From: Photobacterium atrarenae
GTDB lineage: Bacteria; Pseudomonadota; Gammaproteobacteria; Enterobacterales; Vibrionaceae
Assembly (NCBI RefSeq): GCF_024380015.1
Contig: NZ_CP101509.1
Span: 1,302,001-1,366,000 of the forward strand
DNA: 64,000 nucleotides
Reading direction: 5' to 3'
Position numbers and translations under genes: made by a program. Within the stretch, counting starts at the first letter, position 1; each line of letters opens with the position of its first letter. The notes under the pieces are model-generated. The model searched no databases. It was not told the DNA's origin and saw only the letters and a program-made list of their open reading frames with translations. This document shows, in pieces, positions 18,688 through 29,740 of the stretch.

Positions 18688-18926
18688 TAAGATATGGGAA
18701 TACTTATATTGGAAATCGTGTAAACAAGCAAAGTTTTTTTAACAATCTTGTTTCATTTGAAAAAGGCGAAAAATATTTCCATCTGTGGTCTTTGAATTAT
18801 TTATCAATAAAGACAGCAGGTTATGAGGGGACGGGCAAAGGGAAGGGTCGCCAGATGTTAAGAAAAAGTTTTTTCAAGGCTTGCGAAATTTTCTACATCA
18901 GCCATAGTACACAAAACGGCGATAAA

Positions 18927-18936
18927 TTGTATACAA
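18927..18936. promoter_or_regulatory. Operator palindrome upstream of gcl
   Basis: Perfect palindrome TTGTATACAA centred 21 bp before the gcl ATG and just upstream of its GGAGG ribosome site (18944-18948). A partial copy (AGTACACAAAA) lies at 18906-18916. A repressor bound here would block gcl transcription or translation start. Confidence 0.7.
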
Positions 18937-18952
18937 TGAAATGGAGGTCTGA

Positions 18953-20740
18953 ATGGCTAAGATGAAAGCAATCGAAGCTGCGATTGAAGTGCTGAAGCGC
19001 GAAGGTGTGGATATCGCCTTTGGGGTGCCTGGTGCGGCGATTAACCCGATGTATGCGGCGATGAAAAAGCTGGGCGGGATCGACCACGTGCTGGCCCGTC
19101 ACGTGGAAGGGGCGTCACATATGGCCGAAGGCTATACCCGCTCTGCGCCGGGAAATATCGGGGTGTGTATCGGCACATCCGGCCCGGCTGGCACTGACAT
19201 GATCACCGGGATGTACTCGGCCTCGGCAGATTCCATCCCAATTCTGTGTATTACCGGCCAGGCGCCGCGTGCCCGTCTGCACAAAGAGGATTTTCAGGCG
19301 GTCGATATTGAGTCCATTGCCAAGCCGGTGACTAAGTGGGCGACTACGGTGCTGGAGCCGGCGCAGGTGCCACGCGCATTTCAGCAGGCGTTTCATCTGA
19401 TGCGCTCTGGCCGCCCTGGTCCGGTGCTGATCGATTTGCCGCTGGATGTCCAACTGGCGGAGATCGAGTTTGATATCGACAGCTATGCGCCGCTGGAAGC
19501 GTATAAGCCCAAAGCGACCCGCGCTCAGGTAGAGAAGGCCCTGAGCATGATGAATGCGTCTGCTAAACCGGTGATTGTGGCCGGGGGCGGCATCATCAAT
19601 GCGGATGCTTCTGAGCTGTTGCAGCAATTTGCGGAAATTACCGGGGTGCCGGTGATCCCGACGCTCATGGGTTGGGGCACGATTCCGGATGATCATGAGC
19701 TGATGGCAGGCATGGTCGGCTTGCAGACCGCGCACCGTTACGGCAATGAGTCCCTGCTGAGCTCCGACTTCGTGATCGGGATCGGTAACCGCTGGGCTAA
19801 TCGCCATACCGGCTCGCTGGATGTGTACACCGAAGGGCGCCAGTTTGTTCACATTGATATCGAACCAACTCAGATTGGCCGCGTGTTCTGCCCGGATCTG
19901 GGAATTGTTTCCGATGCCAAAGCTGCGTTAGAGCTGCTGGTGGACGTCGCCCGTGAATGGCGTGATGCCGGAAGACTGGCCGATCGCAGCCAGTGGGTCG
20001 GGGAGTGCCAGGCGCGTAAATCAACGATGTTGCGAAAAACCCACTTTGATGATGCGCCAATCAAACCGATGCGCGTGTATGAAGAGATGAACAAGGCGTT
20101 TGGCCGTGAGACCTGCTACGTCAGCACCATCGGTCTGTCGCAGATCGCGGCTGCCCAGTTCCTGCATGTTTATCAGCCGCGTCACTGGATCAACTGTGGC
20201 CAGGCGGGCCCGTTGGGCTGGACGACGCCGGCGGCACTGGGCGTCAAGGCGTCTGATCCGAGCCGCGACGTGGTGGCAATCTCCGGCGATTATGACTTCC
20301 AGTTCATGATCGAAGAGCTGGCGGTCGGGGCGCAGTTCAACCTGCCGTACATCCACGTGCTGGTGAACAACTCGTACCTGGGTCTGATCCGCCAGGCGCA
20401 GCGTCAGTTTGATATCGACTACTGTGTCCAGCTGGCCTTTGAAAACCAGAATGCACCAGAACTGAACGGCTACGGGGTCGACCATGTCACCGTGGTGGAA
20501 GGCTTGGGCTGTAAGGCGATTCGCGTCACCGATCCGGACCAGCTTCAGGCCGCATTTGCCGAAGCGCGCGAGTTGATGAGCCAGTACCGGGTGCCGGTGG
20601 TGGTGGAAGTGATTCTGGAGCGGGTCACCAACATCGCGATGGGCGTTGAAATCAATGCCATCAATGAGTTCGAGCCGCTAGCCGAGAGTATCGCCGATGC
20701 CCCGACTGCGCTGGCACATCTGGGAGAAGGGCAGTCTTAA
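18953..20740 (+). CDS. gcl: Glyoxylate carboligase
   Basis: A 595-residue thiamine-diphosphate enzyme that joins two glyoxylates to tartronate semialdehyde and CO2. N-terminal [15 protein letters not shown] is the Gcl signature in which Val takes the place of the usual TPP-activating Glu. The C-terminal TPP-binding region reads [19 protein letters not shown] with [19 protein letters not shown] lies 4 bp before the ATG. It is the first gene of a rightward operon with hyi, glxR and a glycerate kinase, and is divergent from aceB. Confidence 0.97.
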   Translation: MAKMKAIEAAIEVLKREGVDIAFGVPGAAINPMYAAMKKLGGIDHVLARHVEGASHMAEGYTRSAPGNIGVCIGTSGPAGTDMITGMYSASADSIPILCITGQAPRARLHKEDFQAVDIESIAKPVTKWATTVLEPAQVPRAFQQAFHLMRSGRPGPVLIDLPLDVQLAEIEFDIDSYAPLEAYKPKATRAQVEKALSMMNASAKPVIVAGGGIINADASELLQQFAEITGVPVIPTLMGWGTIPDDHELMAGMVGLQTAHRYGNESLLSSDFVIGIGNRWANRHTGSLDVYTEGRQFVHIDIEPTQIGRVFCPDLGIVSDAKAALELLVDVAREWRDAGRLADRSQWVGECQARKSTMLRKTHFDDAPIKPMRVYEEMNKAFGRETCYVSTIGLSQIAAAQFLHVYQPRHWINCGQAGPLGWTTPAALGVKASDPSRDVVAISGDYDFQFMIEELAVGAQFNLPYIHVLVNNSYLGLIRQAQRQFDIDYCVQLAFENQNAPELNGYGVDHVTVVEGLGCKAIRVTDPDQLQAAFAEARELMSQYRVPVVVEVILERVTNIAMGVEINAINEFEPLAESIADAPTALAHLGEGQS

Positions 20741-20824
20741 TTGCCGCATTGTCATCGAACATATCACCTGTGGCTTAGCCCCCTGAGCCACAGGCAATGG
20801 AGAACACTAATTAAGGACAGAACC

Positions 20825-21601
20825 ATGCCAAAATTTGCTGCAAATCTATCCATGCTTTTTACCGAACACGACTTTCTGGATCGCTTTGAAGCGGCGGCGA
20901 AAGCCGGGTTTGACGGGGTGGAATACCTGTTTCCGTACGACTATCCGGCGGAGGAAATCAAATCCCGCCTGGCTGACAATCAACTTCAGCAAGTGTTGTT
21001 TAACCTGCCGGCCGGTGATTGGGCAGCCGGGGATCGCGGCATCGCTGTTGATCCGGCTCGGGTTGAAGCATTCCGTGACGGTGTGCCGAAAGCAATTGAA
21101 TACGCCAAGGCGCTGGGCTGTACCCAGGTGAACTGTCTGGCCGGGATTGTGCCGGATGGCGTCTCTGAACAACAGGCTCATGCGACCCTGGTCGACAACC
21201 TGCGCTTTGCGGCTCAGGCCCTGGAAGCCGAAGGGATCCGTCTGGTGATTGAAGCCATCAATACCCGCGATATTCCGGGTTTCTTCCTCAACACCACGGC
21301 GCAGGGCAAGGCGATTATTGCGGAAGTCGGCAGTGCGAACCTGTCGCTGCAATACGACATCTACCACATGCAAATCATGGAGGGGGATCTGGCGGTCACC
21401 CTACAGGAGAATCTGGGCCAGATTGCCCACGTCCAGCTGGCCGACAATCCGGGTCGTCATGAGCCGGGCACCGGTGAAATCAATTATCCGTTTGTACTGA
21501 GCCATCTCGATTTGCTCGGATATACCGGTTGGGTCGGCTGCGAGTACAAACCGAAAACCACCACGCTGGAAGGGTTGAACTGGCTGAATCAGTACCGCTA
21601 A
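20825..21601 (+). CDS. hyi: Hydroxypyruvate isomerase
   Basis: A 258-residue TIM-barrel isomerase (xylose isomerase-like) that interconverts hydroxypyruvate and tartronate semialdehyde. Motifs: PKFAANLSMLFTE at the N-terminus, FDGVEYLFPYDYP, the metal-ligand glutamates in LVIEAINTRDIPGFF and the C-terminal VGCEYKPK. The start at 20825 follows AAGGAC; an earlier TTG in frame at 20741 would add 28 unlikely residues. It lies 84 bp after gcl in the same operon. Confidence 0.94.
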   Translation: MPKFAANLSMLFTEHDFLDRFEAAAKAGFDGVEYLFPYDYPAEEIKSRLADNQLQQVLFNLPAGDWAAGDRGIAVDPARVEAFRDGVPKAIEYAKALGCTQVNCLAGIVPDGVSEQQAHATLVDNLRFAAQALEAEGIRLVIEAINTRDIPGFFLNTTAQGKAIIAEVGSANLSLQYDIYHMQIMEGDLAVTLQENLGQIAHVQLADNPGRHEPGTGEINYPFVLSHLDLLGYTGWVGCEYKPKTTTLEGLNWLNQYR

Positions 21602-21674
21602 GCACTGTGCAATGTATCAAAAACAGATTTCAAATGAACGAGTTGAAATACAAGCAAGATCAAGGAGAGAAAGC

Positions 21675-22574
21675 ATGAAAATCGCATTTATCGGCACCGG
21701 GATCATGGGCAAACCTATGGCGCAGAACCTGCAAAAGGCCGGGCATACCATTGTCCTGTCGGATCATTTCGTCAAGCCGCCGGAAGCGCTGGTGAGCGGT
21801 GGTGCTTTAGTGTGCCGCAACCCCAGTGAAGCAACCAAACTGGCGGATGTGGTGATCCTGATGGTACCGAACACACCTCAGGTACAGGAAGTGCTGTTCG
21901 GTGACAATGGCGTCGAGCACGGCATCCAGGCCAGCGGCAATGCGGCCAGCAAGCTGGTGATCGATATGAGTTCGATTGCGCCGATCCCGACCAAGGAATT
22001 TGCCGCACGGATCAAAGAAAGTGGTGCGCAGTACCTGGATGCGCCGGTCTCCGGCGGTGAAGTCGGAGCGATCAATGGCACCCTGAGTATCATGGTTGGC
22101 GGCGATCAGTCAGCGTTCGATCAAGCGTACCCGCTGTTTGAAATCCTGGGCCAGAATATCACCCTGGTGGGAGAAAACGGCGCCGGACAAACCTGTAAAG
22201 TGGCGAACCAGATCATCGTGGCGCTGAACATCGAAGCGGTGTCGGAAGCCCTGGTATTTGCTTCGAAAGCAGGTGCCGATCCGGCGCGGGTGCGCGAAGC
22301 ACTGCTGGGTGGTTTTGCCAGCTCGAAAATCCTTGAAGTCCACGGTGAGCGTATGGTGAAAGGCACCTTTGATCCGGGCTTCAGAATTTCGCTGCACCAG
22401 AAAGATCTGGACTTGGCCCTGAACGGCGCTGAAGCGCTGGGCGTGTCGCTGCCAAACACGGAAACGGCGCAGGCATTGTTTGATGAGTGTGTCGCCCTCG
22501 GCGGCGAAAACTGGGACCACTCGGCCCTGGTGAAAGCCATTGAAAAACGGGCGGGTCACTCGATCCGGGACTGA
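21675..22574 (+). CDS. glxR: Tartronate semialdehyde reductase (2-hydroxy-3-oxopropionate reductase)
   Basis: A 299-residue beta-hydroxyacid dehydrogenase. The N-terminal GTGIMGKPMAQNL binds NAD(P)H, DAPVSGGEVGA is the substrate-binding motif and GQTCKVANQ holds the catalytic Lys. It reduces tartronate semialdehyde to D-glycerate, the step after Gcl. AGGAGAGAAAGC precedes ATG 21675, while a longer reading from 21612 lacks a good ribosome site. It sits in order in the gcl-hyi-glxR operon. Confidence 0.95.
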   Translation: MKIAFIGTGIMGKPMAQNLQKAGHTIVLSDHFVKPPEALVSGGALVCRNPSEATKLADVVILMVPNTPQVQEVLFGDNGVEHGIQASGNAASKLVIDMSSIAPIPTKEFAARIKESGAQYLDAPVSGGEVGAINGTLSIMVGGDQSAFDQAYPLFEILGQNITLVGENGAGQTCKVANQIIVALNIEAVSEALVFASKAGADPARVREALLGGFASSKILEVHGERMVKGTFDPGFRISLHQKDLDLALNGAEALGVSLPNTETAQALFDECVALGGENWDHSALVKAIEKRAGHSIRD

Positions 22575-22816
22575 TCGACGATCGTTTCCCTGAAACTTTG
22601 AGACGGCAGCGGCTTGCTGCCGCTTTCTCGGTGATCACAGTATTCTTACTAAACCGCGCGCTTTTGTCTCCTTTGCCGCGCGTTCCCGCTGTCCGTGTCG
22701 GCAATGGGGCTGGCCGTCTCCGACCTGGCTCAGCGCCCGGCATGCAGGCCGCCGACCATGGCAGCGGGATCTTTTCTCTGAACTCTCAGTTTTTATCCGT
22801 CGACAAGGAGTTGAAG

Positions 22817-24157
22817 ATGGACATCGATGCGAAACATGTTTTGCGAACTCTGTTCGACAGCGCGGTAAAACAAGCGCTGCCGCAAGGGCACATGGCTTCA
22901 TTTCTGCCGGAGGATCTGTTTACCCAGGCGCGCCAAAAGGGCGGGCGAACTGTCATCATTGGTGCCGGGAAAGCTGCGGCGTCTATGGCGCAGGAGCTGG
23001 AGCGGATCTGGCAGTATGAAACCGCCAAGCAGGCCAGCATCCAGCCGGAGCTAACAGATTCGACGAAAATCCCTGAGCTGGAAGGGCTGGTGGTGACCCG
23101 CTACGGTCATACTGTGTCCTGCGAGATGATTGAAGTGATTGAAGCGTCGCATCCGGTGCCGGATGAAATGGGGATGGCTGTCGGCGAACGGGTGCTGGAA
23201 CTGGCAGCCGGGCTGAGTGAAGCCGATACCCTGATTTGTCTGATTTCCGGTGGCGGCTCGGCCCTGCTGAGTCTACCGGCCCCGGGGATCTCCCTGGCCG
23301 AGAAACAGGCCCTCAATAAAGCACTGCTCCGCTCCGGTGCCGCCATTGATGAAATGAACTGCGTGCGCAAACACCTGTCAGCGCTGAAAGGGGGACGGCT
23401 GGCAAAACTGGCATATCCGGCCCAGGTGATCACGCTGGCCATTTCGGATGTGCCGGGAGACGATCTGAGCGTGATCGCTTCCGGCCCGACCGTGCCGGAC
23501 AGCACCACCCGGTTTGATGCTCTGGCAGTTCTCGAACGCTATCAGATTGACGTGCCGCCTGCGGCGCACCAGTGGCTCAATCAGCCCGCATCGGAAACCG
23601 TGAAACCGGACGATCCGTGCTGGACGCGTTGCCAGAACCACTTAATCGCGACCCCGCAAATGGCGCTGGAAGCAGCGGCTGCCGAAGCGCAGGGCATGGG
23701 GATCCCGGCTTATATCCTCAGTGACTGTGTCGAAGGGGAAGCCCGGGACGTGGCCAAGGTTCATGCTGCGCTGGCGCGCCAGGTGGTGACGCATCAACAG
23801 CCGTTTCAGGCACCTTGTGTGCTGATTTCCGGCGGTGAAACCACCGTGACCGTGAAAGGGGAAGGGCGCGGTGGCCGCAATTGTGAATTCCTGCTGAGTC
23901 TGCTCAACGAACTGAAAGGGCAGCCGCGGGTGTTCGCCATTGCCGCAGATACCGACGGCATTGATGGGGTGGAAGATAACGCCGGGGCTTGGATTACCCC
24001 GGAAACCTGGGCGCAGGCTCAGTCGAAAGGCTTAAAAGCGCAGGATTACCTGGATAACAACAACAGCTACGCCTTTTTCGAGCAGACCGACAGCCTGGTC
24101 TTTACCGGGCCGACGCTGACTAATGTGAACGACTTCCGCGCCCTATTGATCCTGTAA
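22817..24157 (+). CDS. Glycerate 2-kinase (MOFRL/TtuD/GckA family)
   Basis: A 446-residue protein of the DUF4147/MOFRL family, often misnamed hydroxypyruvate reductase. IIGAGKAAASMA, CLISGGGSALL, DVPGDDLSVIASGPT and the C-terminal MOFRL signature ISGGETTVTVKGEGRGGRN are all present. It phosphorylates glycerate to 2-phosphoglycerate, delivering purine carbon to glycolysis. The start at 22817 follows AAGGAG at 22805-22810. The 242 bp before it contain a GGCAGC hairpin (about 22602-22622) but no gene, so expression relative to glxR may be modulated. Confidence 0.92.
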   Translation: MDIDAKHVLRTLFDSAVKQALPQGHMASFLPEDLFTQARQKGGRTVIIGAGKAAASMAQELERIWQYETAKQASIQPELTDSTKIPELEGLVVTRYGHTVSCEMIEVIEASHPVPDEMGMAVGERVLELAAGLSEADTLICLISGGGSALLSLPAPGISLAEKQALNKALLRSGAAIDEMNCVRKHLSALKGGRLAKLAYPAQVITLAISDVPGDDLSVIASGPTVPDSTTRFDALAVLERYQIDVPPAAHQWLNQPASETVKPDDPCWTRCQNHLIATPQMALEAAAAEAQGMGIPAYILSDCVEGEARDVAKVHAALARQVVTHQQPFQAPCVLISGGETTVTVKGEGRGGRNCEFLLSLLNELKGQPRVFAIAADTDGIDGVEDNAGAWITPETWAQAQSKGLKAQDYLDNNNSYAFFEQTDSLVFTGPTLTNVNDFRALLIL

Positions 24158-24379
24158 CGCATCGTTTGAATCCGGCTTCTAAATTGAAAGGCGCCGTCTG
24201 GTCGCACACTCTCCCTGTCTTCGTGTGCCGGGCGGTCGTCTTTCAACCGCAGCATGTATTGTTGAAGCGCACGGTTATTGGTACGAACTTGACCCAGACG
24301 CCATTTTTATTCCCCGCACATTGGTCTTTCCCTTTGATTTCTTTAGACTTGATAAACGATTGATCACCCGGAACCTGCA

Positions 24380-24994
24380 ATGACTCGGATCAGGCAAAAA
24401 AATCAGGCGCATATTATTCAGGTTGCCAGCGAGCAGTTTGCAACCCACGGCTACTCCGCGACCAAAATTGTCGATATCGCCAAAGCGGCAGAGATCCCCA
24501 AGCCCAATGTCTTTTACTACTTCAGCTCGAAAGACAAGCTCTACTTTGCGGTGCTGGAAACCGTCACCAAGCCGTTGCTGGCGGCCTCGCGTCCGATTGA
24601 GGCGCTGGATGATCCAATCGAGGCATTAACCCGCTATATCCAGACCAAACTGATGATTTCCAGGGATCATCCCCACGCGTCACGGGTATTCGCGAGCGAA
24701 GTGATGTCGGGCGGTCAGTCGCTGCCGGAAGACATCCGTGCAGAGCTGTTTCAGCAGTCCCAGATGATCATGGACAAATTCGCCACCTGGAGCGAGCAGG
24801 GGCTGATGGACCCGGTGCCACCGCACCACCTGATGTTTATGATCTGGTCCGCCACCCAAACCTATGCCGATTTCAGCTGGCAGATCTGTAACGTGATGCA
24901 AAAAGAAGCCCTCAGCCACCAGGACTACGATGACGCCGCCCGGTTCCTGACCCAACTGGTGATCAAGGGATGTGGGGTGAAGAGTCATATTTAG
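24380..24994 (+). CDS. TetR-family regulator with RutR-like C-terminal domain
   Basis: A 204-residue regulator. The N-terminal helix-turn-helix (ATKIVDIAKAAEIPKPNVFYYF) is typical TetR, and the middle (SRDHPHASRVFASEVMSGG) resembles the RutR/YcdC ligand-binding domain, whose known ligands are uracil and thymine. A nucleobase or pathway intermediate as ligand is therefore plausible, and it sits directly after the glyoxylate operon. The upstream 24340-24379 stretch contains two TTGAT direct repeats that might be its own site; this is weak. Confidence 0.85.
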   Translation: MTRIRQKNQAHIIQVASEQFATHGYSATKIVDIAKAAEIPKPNVFYYFSSKDKLYFAVLETVTKPLLAASRPIEALDDPIEALTRYIQTKLMISRDHPHASRVFASEVMSGGQSLPEDIRAELFQQSQMIMDKFATWSEQGLMDPVPPHHLMFMIWSATQTYADFSWQICNVMQKEALSHQDYDDAARFLTQLVIKGCGVKSHI

Positions 24995-25182
24995 GGGGGA
25001 TTACCGATCTAGTTTGAGTCTGTTGAAGGCTGATTTGTCGGATTAGTGATTTAACGATCTGAAAGCGAATTCTGCGTGGATATGATTTGATGTGATAATT
25101 GTTTTGAACACTTTTAAACCGAGTTTCCTTCACCGATAATTTGACTGTTAGGAACAGAACAGCTACTTAACTGCCTTAACAT

Positions 25183-25602
25183 TTACTCGCAAGATTCTAA
25201 CGGTGGTGTCACTATAGCCTGTATTTCGTGCTCGGGAATGACGTAATAAACAGTTCTTATGCGGACTTTATACAGCACTCTTGGTTGGCTTCCTCCGAGG
25301 TATCGCTCTGCAACACTCGGAGAAACTCGAAATATAGTGCCAGTAAAGTACAGTTGAGAATTGCGTTTAATTGGCTCATAGCCGGCATATATGCTCAAAT
25401 AGCCTTCAATTCGATTGTTTAGCAAAAAATTATTTTCTTTGTTTGATCCCCAGGCTGGGGTGAAACGGACGGTGCCGTCAGGAAAGACATCATTTACGTT
25501 GCTTTGTACTGGTGCAAAGCAGGAATGCTGTATTTTGATATCACCACAACCTGTAGCGATTAATGCGCATGTTAACGTTGTGGCTCTCAAGAACAAACGC
25601 AT
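25183..25602 (-). CDS. Small predicted lipoprotein, unknown function
   Basis: 139 residues from ATG 25602, preceded by AAGGAAG. The N-terminus RLFLRATTLTCALIATGC is a lipoprotein signal with Cys about residue 19; the next residues are GD. The mature protein has no recognised motif. It lies at the downstream end of a leftward cluster of broken effector-type genes (25664-26885), and a periplasmic immunity or accessory role is possible but unproven. AT content is higher than in the neighbouring metabolic genes, consistent with horizontal origin. Confidence 0.6.
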   Translation of the reverse strand: MRLFLRATTLTCALIATGCGDIKIQHSCFAPVQSNVNDVFPDGTVRFTPAWGSNKENNFLLNNRIEGYLSIYAGYEPIKRNSQLYFTGTIFRVSPSVAERYLGGSQPRVLYKVRIRTVYYVIPEHEIQAIVTPPLESCE

Positions 25603-25663
25603 AGAAGCTTCCTTGTACATGATCTCAAAGACTGGCTGCTCAGTATGAGCAGCTAGTTTTGTC

Positions 25664-25900
25664 TTAAGGTTCTATTTTTTCATAAGAGAATTTATTTCTA
25701 ATGACCTCATTGAAGTATGTACCATGACTTGTTGAATCGAAAAAATCTTCCCAAGTACCAACTGGCACGTCGAAGTACCGATAGCCGCCACCATACTTAA
25801 ACTTAATATCGAGGATATTGCTGATTCTTGAATAGCCAATATATTTGATGGTTGCTTAACTTCTACTTTTAACTGCGGTTAAAAATGGGAGGATTGCCAT
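25664..25900 (-). pseudogene. Broken KTSC-domain gene (in-frame stop at codon 15)
   Basis: A single frame of 79 codons from ATG 25900 to TAA 25664 is interrupted by TAA at 25856-25858. After that stop it encodes a clear KTSC domain: IKYIGYSRISNILDIKFKYG, then YRYFDVP, then SHGTYFNEVIRNKF. KTSC domains often occur in small phage, toxin or lysyl-tRNA-related proteins of unclear role. There is no alternative ATG, GTG or TTG start before the domain, so the gene is either dead or misread at one base. A GGGAGGATTGCCATG-type context was checked: the ATG itself has only a weak ribosome site. Confidence 0.6.
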
Positions 25901-25925
25901 GCCATTAACTAATATTCAGTATTTA

Positions 25926-26330
25926 TTATTCCCACCGGTAACTCATAAAAAAGATATCGTCAACCAGTATGTTTGAACACACGAGTGCATCTCTTAAAGG
26001 TTGACTAATAGCAACCGGTCGTTGAAAGTCATCTAGTTCAACACCAATGGATTCAAAAGAGCAAAGATCATTCTTAGTTACCCCCCACTCAGTTTGTTGC
26101 TCTACACTAATGGGTTTTCCAACAAGTATCGCAATGGATTTATTGTTCAAACGGCGTATTTGAAGTGAGCCATCAGAATTGACAGCCCAAGAGCAAGGTG
26201 TCAACAATGTGGTTTCTTGTTGAGAGCCATTAACACTGAGTGTGCAATCTTTTATTTCTCCGGTAGGTGGGTGCTCGGCGTATACATTAGGAGAGGAGAA
26301 TAGAGCTAATATTAAAAGAACCTTTATCAT
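25926..26330 (-). CDS. Secreted small protein, probable immunity protein of the Tae4 remnant
   Basis: A 134-residue protein with a signal peptide (MIKVLLILALFSSPNVYA). The mature part has four Cys that could form disulfides and no motif I know; it is not an obvious Tai4. Its ATG (26330-26328) overlaps the TGA of the Tae4 remnant as ATGA, the arrangement expected of an effector with its periplasmic immunity partner. The reading frame is intact while the effector is broken, so this may be an orphan immunity gene that still protects against neighbours. Function is inferred from position only. Confidence 0.6.
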   Translation of the reverse strand: MIKVLLILALFSSPNVYAEHPPTGEIKDCTLSVNGSQQETTLLTPCSWAVNSDGSLQIRRLNNKSIAILVGKPISVEQQTEWGVTKNDLCSFESIGVELDDFQRPVAISQPLRDALVCSNILVDDIFFMSYRWE

Positions 26331-26543
26331 TGATTTACTTCCCAAAACCAAACTTCATCGCCGAAGTCCAGCCATTCAGCAGAACCGCCCTTCATTGTCT
26401 CGCCATTCCATACATCAATGTGATTTCTCTAAAGCAACTCCCATTCGTATAGCACATTGATTAGGGAAGTGCGCTTTATTACAAGGTTTTTTTGGATATG
26501 GATGATTCTTCCATAAATTAGCAAACTGTATGGCGGCCATCAT
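26327..26543 (-). pseudogene. Remnant of a Tae4-family T6SS peptidoglycan amidase
   Basis: From ATG 26543 (AAAGGAA upstream) 42 codons encode a Tae4-like N-terminus with FANLWKNHPYPKKPC and the catalytic-Cys motif FPNQCAIRMGVAL, then TGA at 26415-26417. In another frame, continuing directly, NHIDVWNGETMKGG and DEVWFWEV match the Tae4 C-terminus, including its catalytic His. Intact Tae4 proteins are about 160-190 residues, so roughly 80 central residues are deleted and the frame is shifted. The TGA of the C-terminal frame overlaps the start of the next gene. It cannot make an active amidase. Confidence 0.75.
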
Positions 26544-26603
26544 GCGTTCCTTTGGTTCAATTTATGCAGAAGAGACTATTCATGGTGCTATGATTGTGCA
26601 ACT

Positions 26604-26885
26604 TTACACGTATGTTGCTGTGACCAGTAATTCAATTTTATGAAATATGTAACACGCGGCATGCCCATCCCTTGAATAGGCTTCGACACACTCAGTGTGC
26701 CCCGCAACAGTGATATCATCATCAAGTGCCTATACGTTTCCTGAGACAATGTCATCGAGACCGTCATGCTCCGGCGTAAATGGAGCGTGGGAAGTTACTT
26801 TTTTAATATGGCCGATGACCATATTGTCTCTATTAAATATCAGTACACCTGACATCAAGCTTATTTCACGCTGAAATCTATCCAT
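26604..26885 (-). pseudogene. Broken small gene upstream of the Tae4 remnant
   Basis: One frame of 94 codons from ATG 26885 to TAA 26604 contains a single TAG at codon 52 (26730-26732). The two halves read like one protein, with VLIFNRDNMVIGHIKKV and later DDDITVAGHTECVEA. Direction and spacing (60 bp before the Tae4 remnant) suggest the same decayed effector cassette. A PAAR-like role was considered because such genes often precede effectors, but the match is not convincing. Confidence 0.35.
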
Positions 26886-26983
26886 TCTGAGCGCTACTGA
26901 TGATTTTATGACAACCCTCCGTTACACCTTGATTCAAAAGGATTAGCTTCGCTTTCCAGCCAAATTGACCTACGTTTTGTTGA

Positions 26984-28540
<1,557 letters not shown>

Positions 28541-28600
28541 TTCAAGCTGAGCTTTTAGGTTGGAAGGATAAAATCCCTCAGCTTTAATCTGCATCATACA

Positions 28601-28630
28601 TACCGGAAACCCTTGGTTTCCGGTACTTTT
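28601..28630 (+). terminator. Intrinsic terminator after the aminopeptidase gene
   Basis: An 11-bp perfect stem (28601-28611 with 28615-28625), 3-nt loop, then CTTTTG. Confidence 0.8.
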
Positions 28631-28823
28631 GATCTGAACTGCCTACCGGGGAGGGAAGGGGTTAAGTAGAGAGGGAGTTTGGGGCTTGAAGTTACATTTG
28701 GACGAAGCTTTGTTAGAGATCAGTCTTTAACCGAGCTTGGGGGCTCGTCCAGAGTGTCATCGCCTTTCTTTTCCTATCGTTTTCGATGATACTCTTGCAC
28801 ATTATTTTTAGTCGGAAAACTTC

Positions 28824-29438
28824 ATGCCTCAAGCAAATTCCGTGGTCGTACTCGACTTTGAAACCACTGGTCTCTCTCCTAATCTGGGTGACCGCGCAAT
28901 TGAAATCGGTGCGGTTAAATTAGTCAATGGTGAGGTTGTCGATACTTTTCAGCAACTCATGAATCCTGGCTTTAGAGTGAGCTCATTCATTGAAAGTTAT
29001 ACCGGCATCACCAATAACATGTTACGTACAGCACCAAGCTGCGATGAGGTGATGGCATCGTTTAGCGAGTTTATTGCGGGTGAGAACCTTATCGCGCACA
29101 ACGCTTCGTTCGATAAACGATTTCTAGACGCAGAGCTTGAGAGAATCAACAGTGGTTATTCAGGAGAGTTCGCTTGCTCCTTACTGGTGGCAAGACGACT
29201 GATTCAAGGTGCACCATCACACAAACTTGGTGAGCTTGTTCGCTACAAAAACATCGACAACGACGGTGTTTTTCACCGAGCATTAGCCGATGCACAAATG
29301 ACAGCCAAACTTTGGCTTCTAATGGTAGAGGACTTAGAGCGATCAGGTATCGTTAAGCCAAGTTTTCAGTTTATGCAAACCGTTAGTAAAACGGCAAAAG
29401 GAAAAGTCGGCCTGCTGCTCGCTAGAAGTCGTGCTTAA
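28824..29438 (+). CDS. DnaQ-like 3'-5' exonuclease (DEDDh)
   Basis: A 204-residue exonuclease-domain protein. ExoI motif [12 protein letters not shown] supplies the first Asp and Glu, Exo[15 protein letters not shown] the second Asp, and Exo[13 protein letters not shown] the His and last Asp, so the catalytic set is complete. It resembles the epsilon proofreading subunit but is shorter and lacks the polymerase-binding tail, so it is more likely a stand-alone nuclease in repair or RNA turnover. It is monocistronic, preceded by a 283-bp gap with the aminopeptidase terminator. Confidence 0.88.
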   Translation: MPQANSVVVLDFETTGLSPNLGDRAIEIGAVKLVNGEVVDTFQQLMNPGFRVSSFIESYTGITNNMLRTAPSCDEVMASFSEFIAGENLIAHNASFDKRFLDAELERINSGYSGEFACSLLVARRLIQGAPSHKLGELVRYKNIDNDGVFHRALADAQMTAKLWLLMVEDLERSGIVKPSFQFMQTVSKTAKGKVGLLLARSRA

Positions 29439-29740
29439 CTCACTCATACTCAAACGCTTCTTCATCAAATATTTGATCTCAGGATCTTCAACGTTTAAGT
29501 GAAATTCAAAATATCAGCGACAAAGTTCGCCATCATCATGAATGTCGCTGTATTTCTTTATCACAGAAAAGATGAAATAATTCCAAATTATTATTGGACA
29601 TAAATGAGTCAGTAACTTTGCTAAATTAGCAAATCATGGATAACTACAGGTATGTCGCTTAGTAGAGTGTCCAGCATCATACATCAAGTTTCCTACTCAT
29701 CCTCTAAAGAAGGCACTGAAATAGTATTTAAGGATGAAAT
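29439..29740. other. AT-rich intergenic region
   Basis: About 300 bp with no supported gene. A weak stem (AGCGACA/TGTCGCT around 29514-29547) followed by a T-rich stretch may end the exonuclease transcript. The remainder is AT-rich and presumably carries the promoter of the CBM protein. Confidence 0.35.

Noticed and set aside
26604..26885. Calling the broken frame a PAAR protein
   Set aside because: The expected repeated VxGxPVAxxGD and terminal CG motifs are not present clearly enough.
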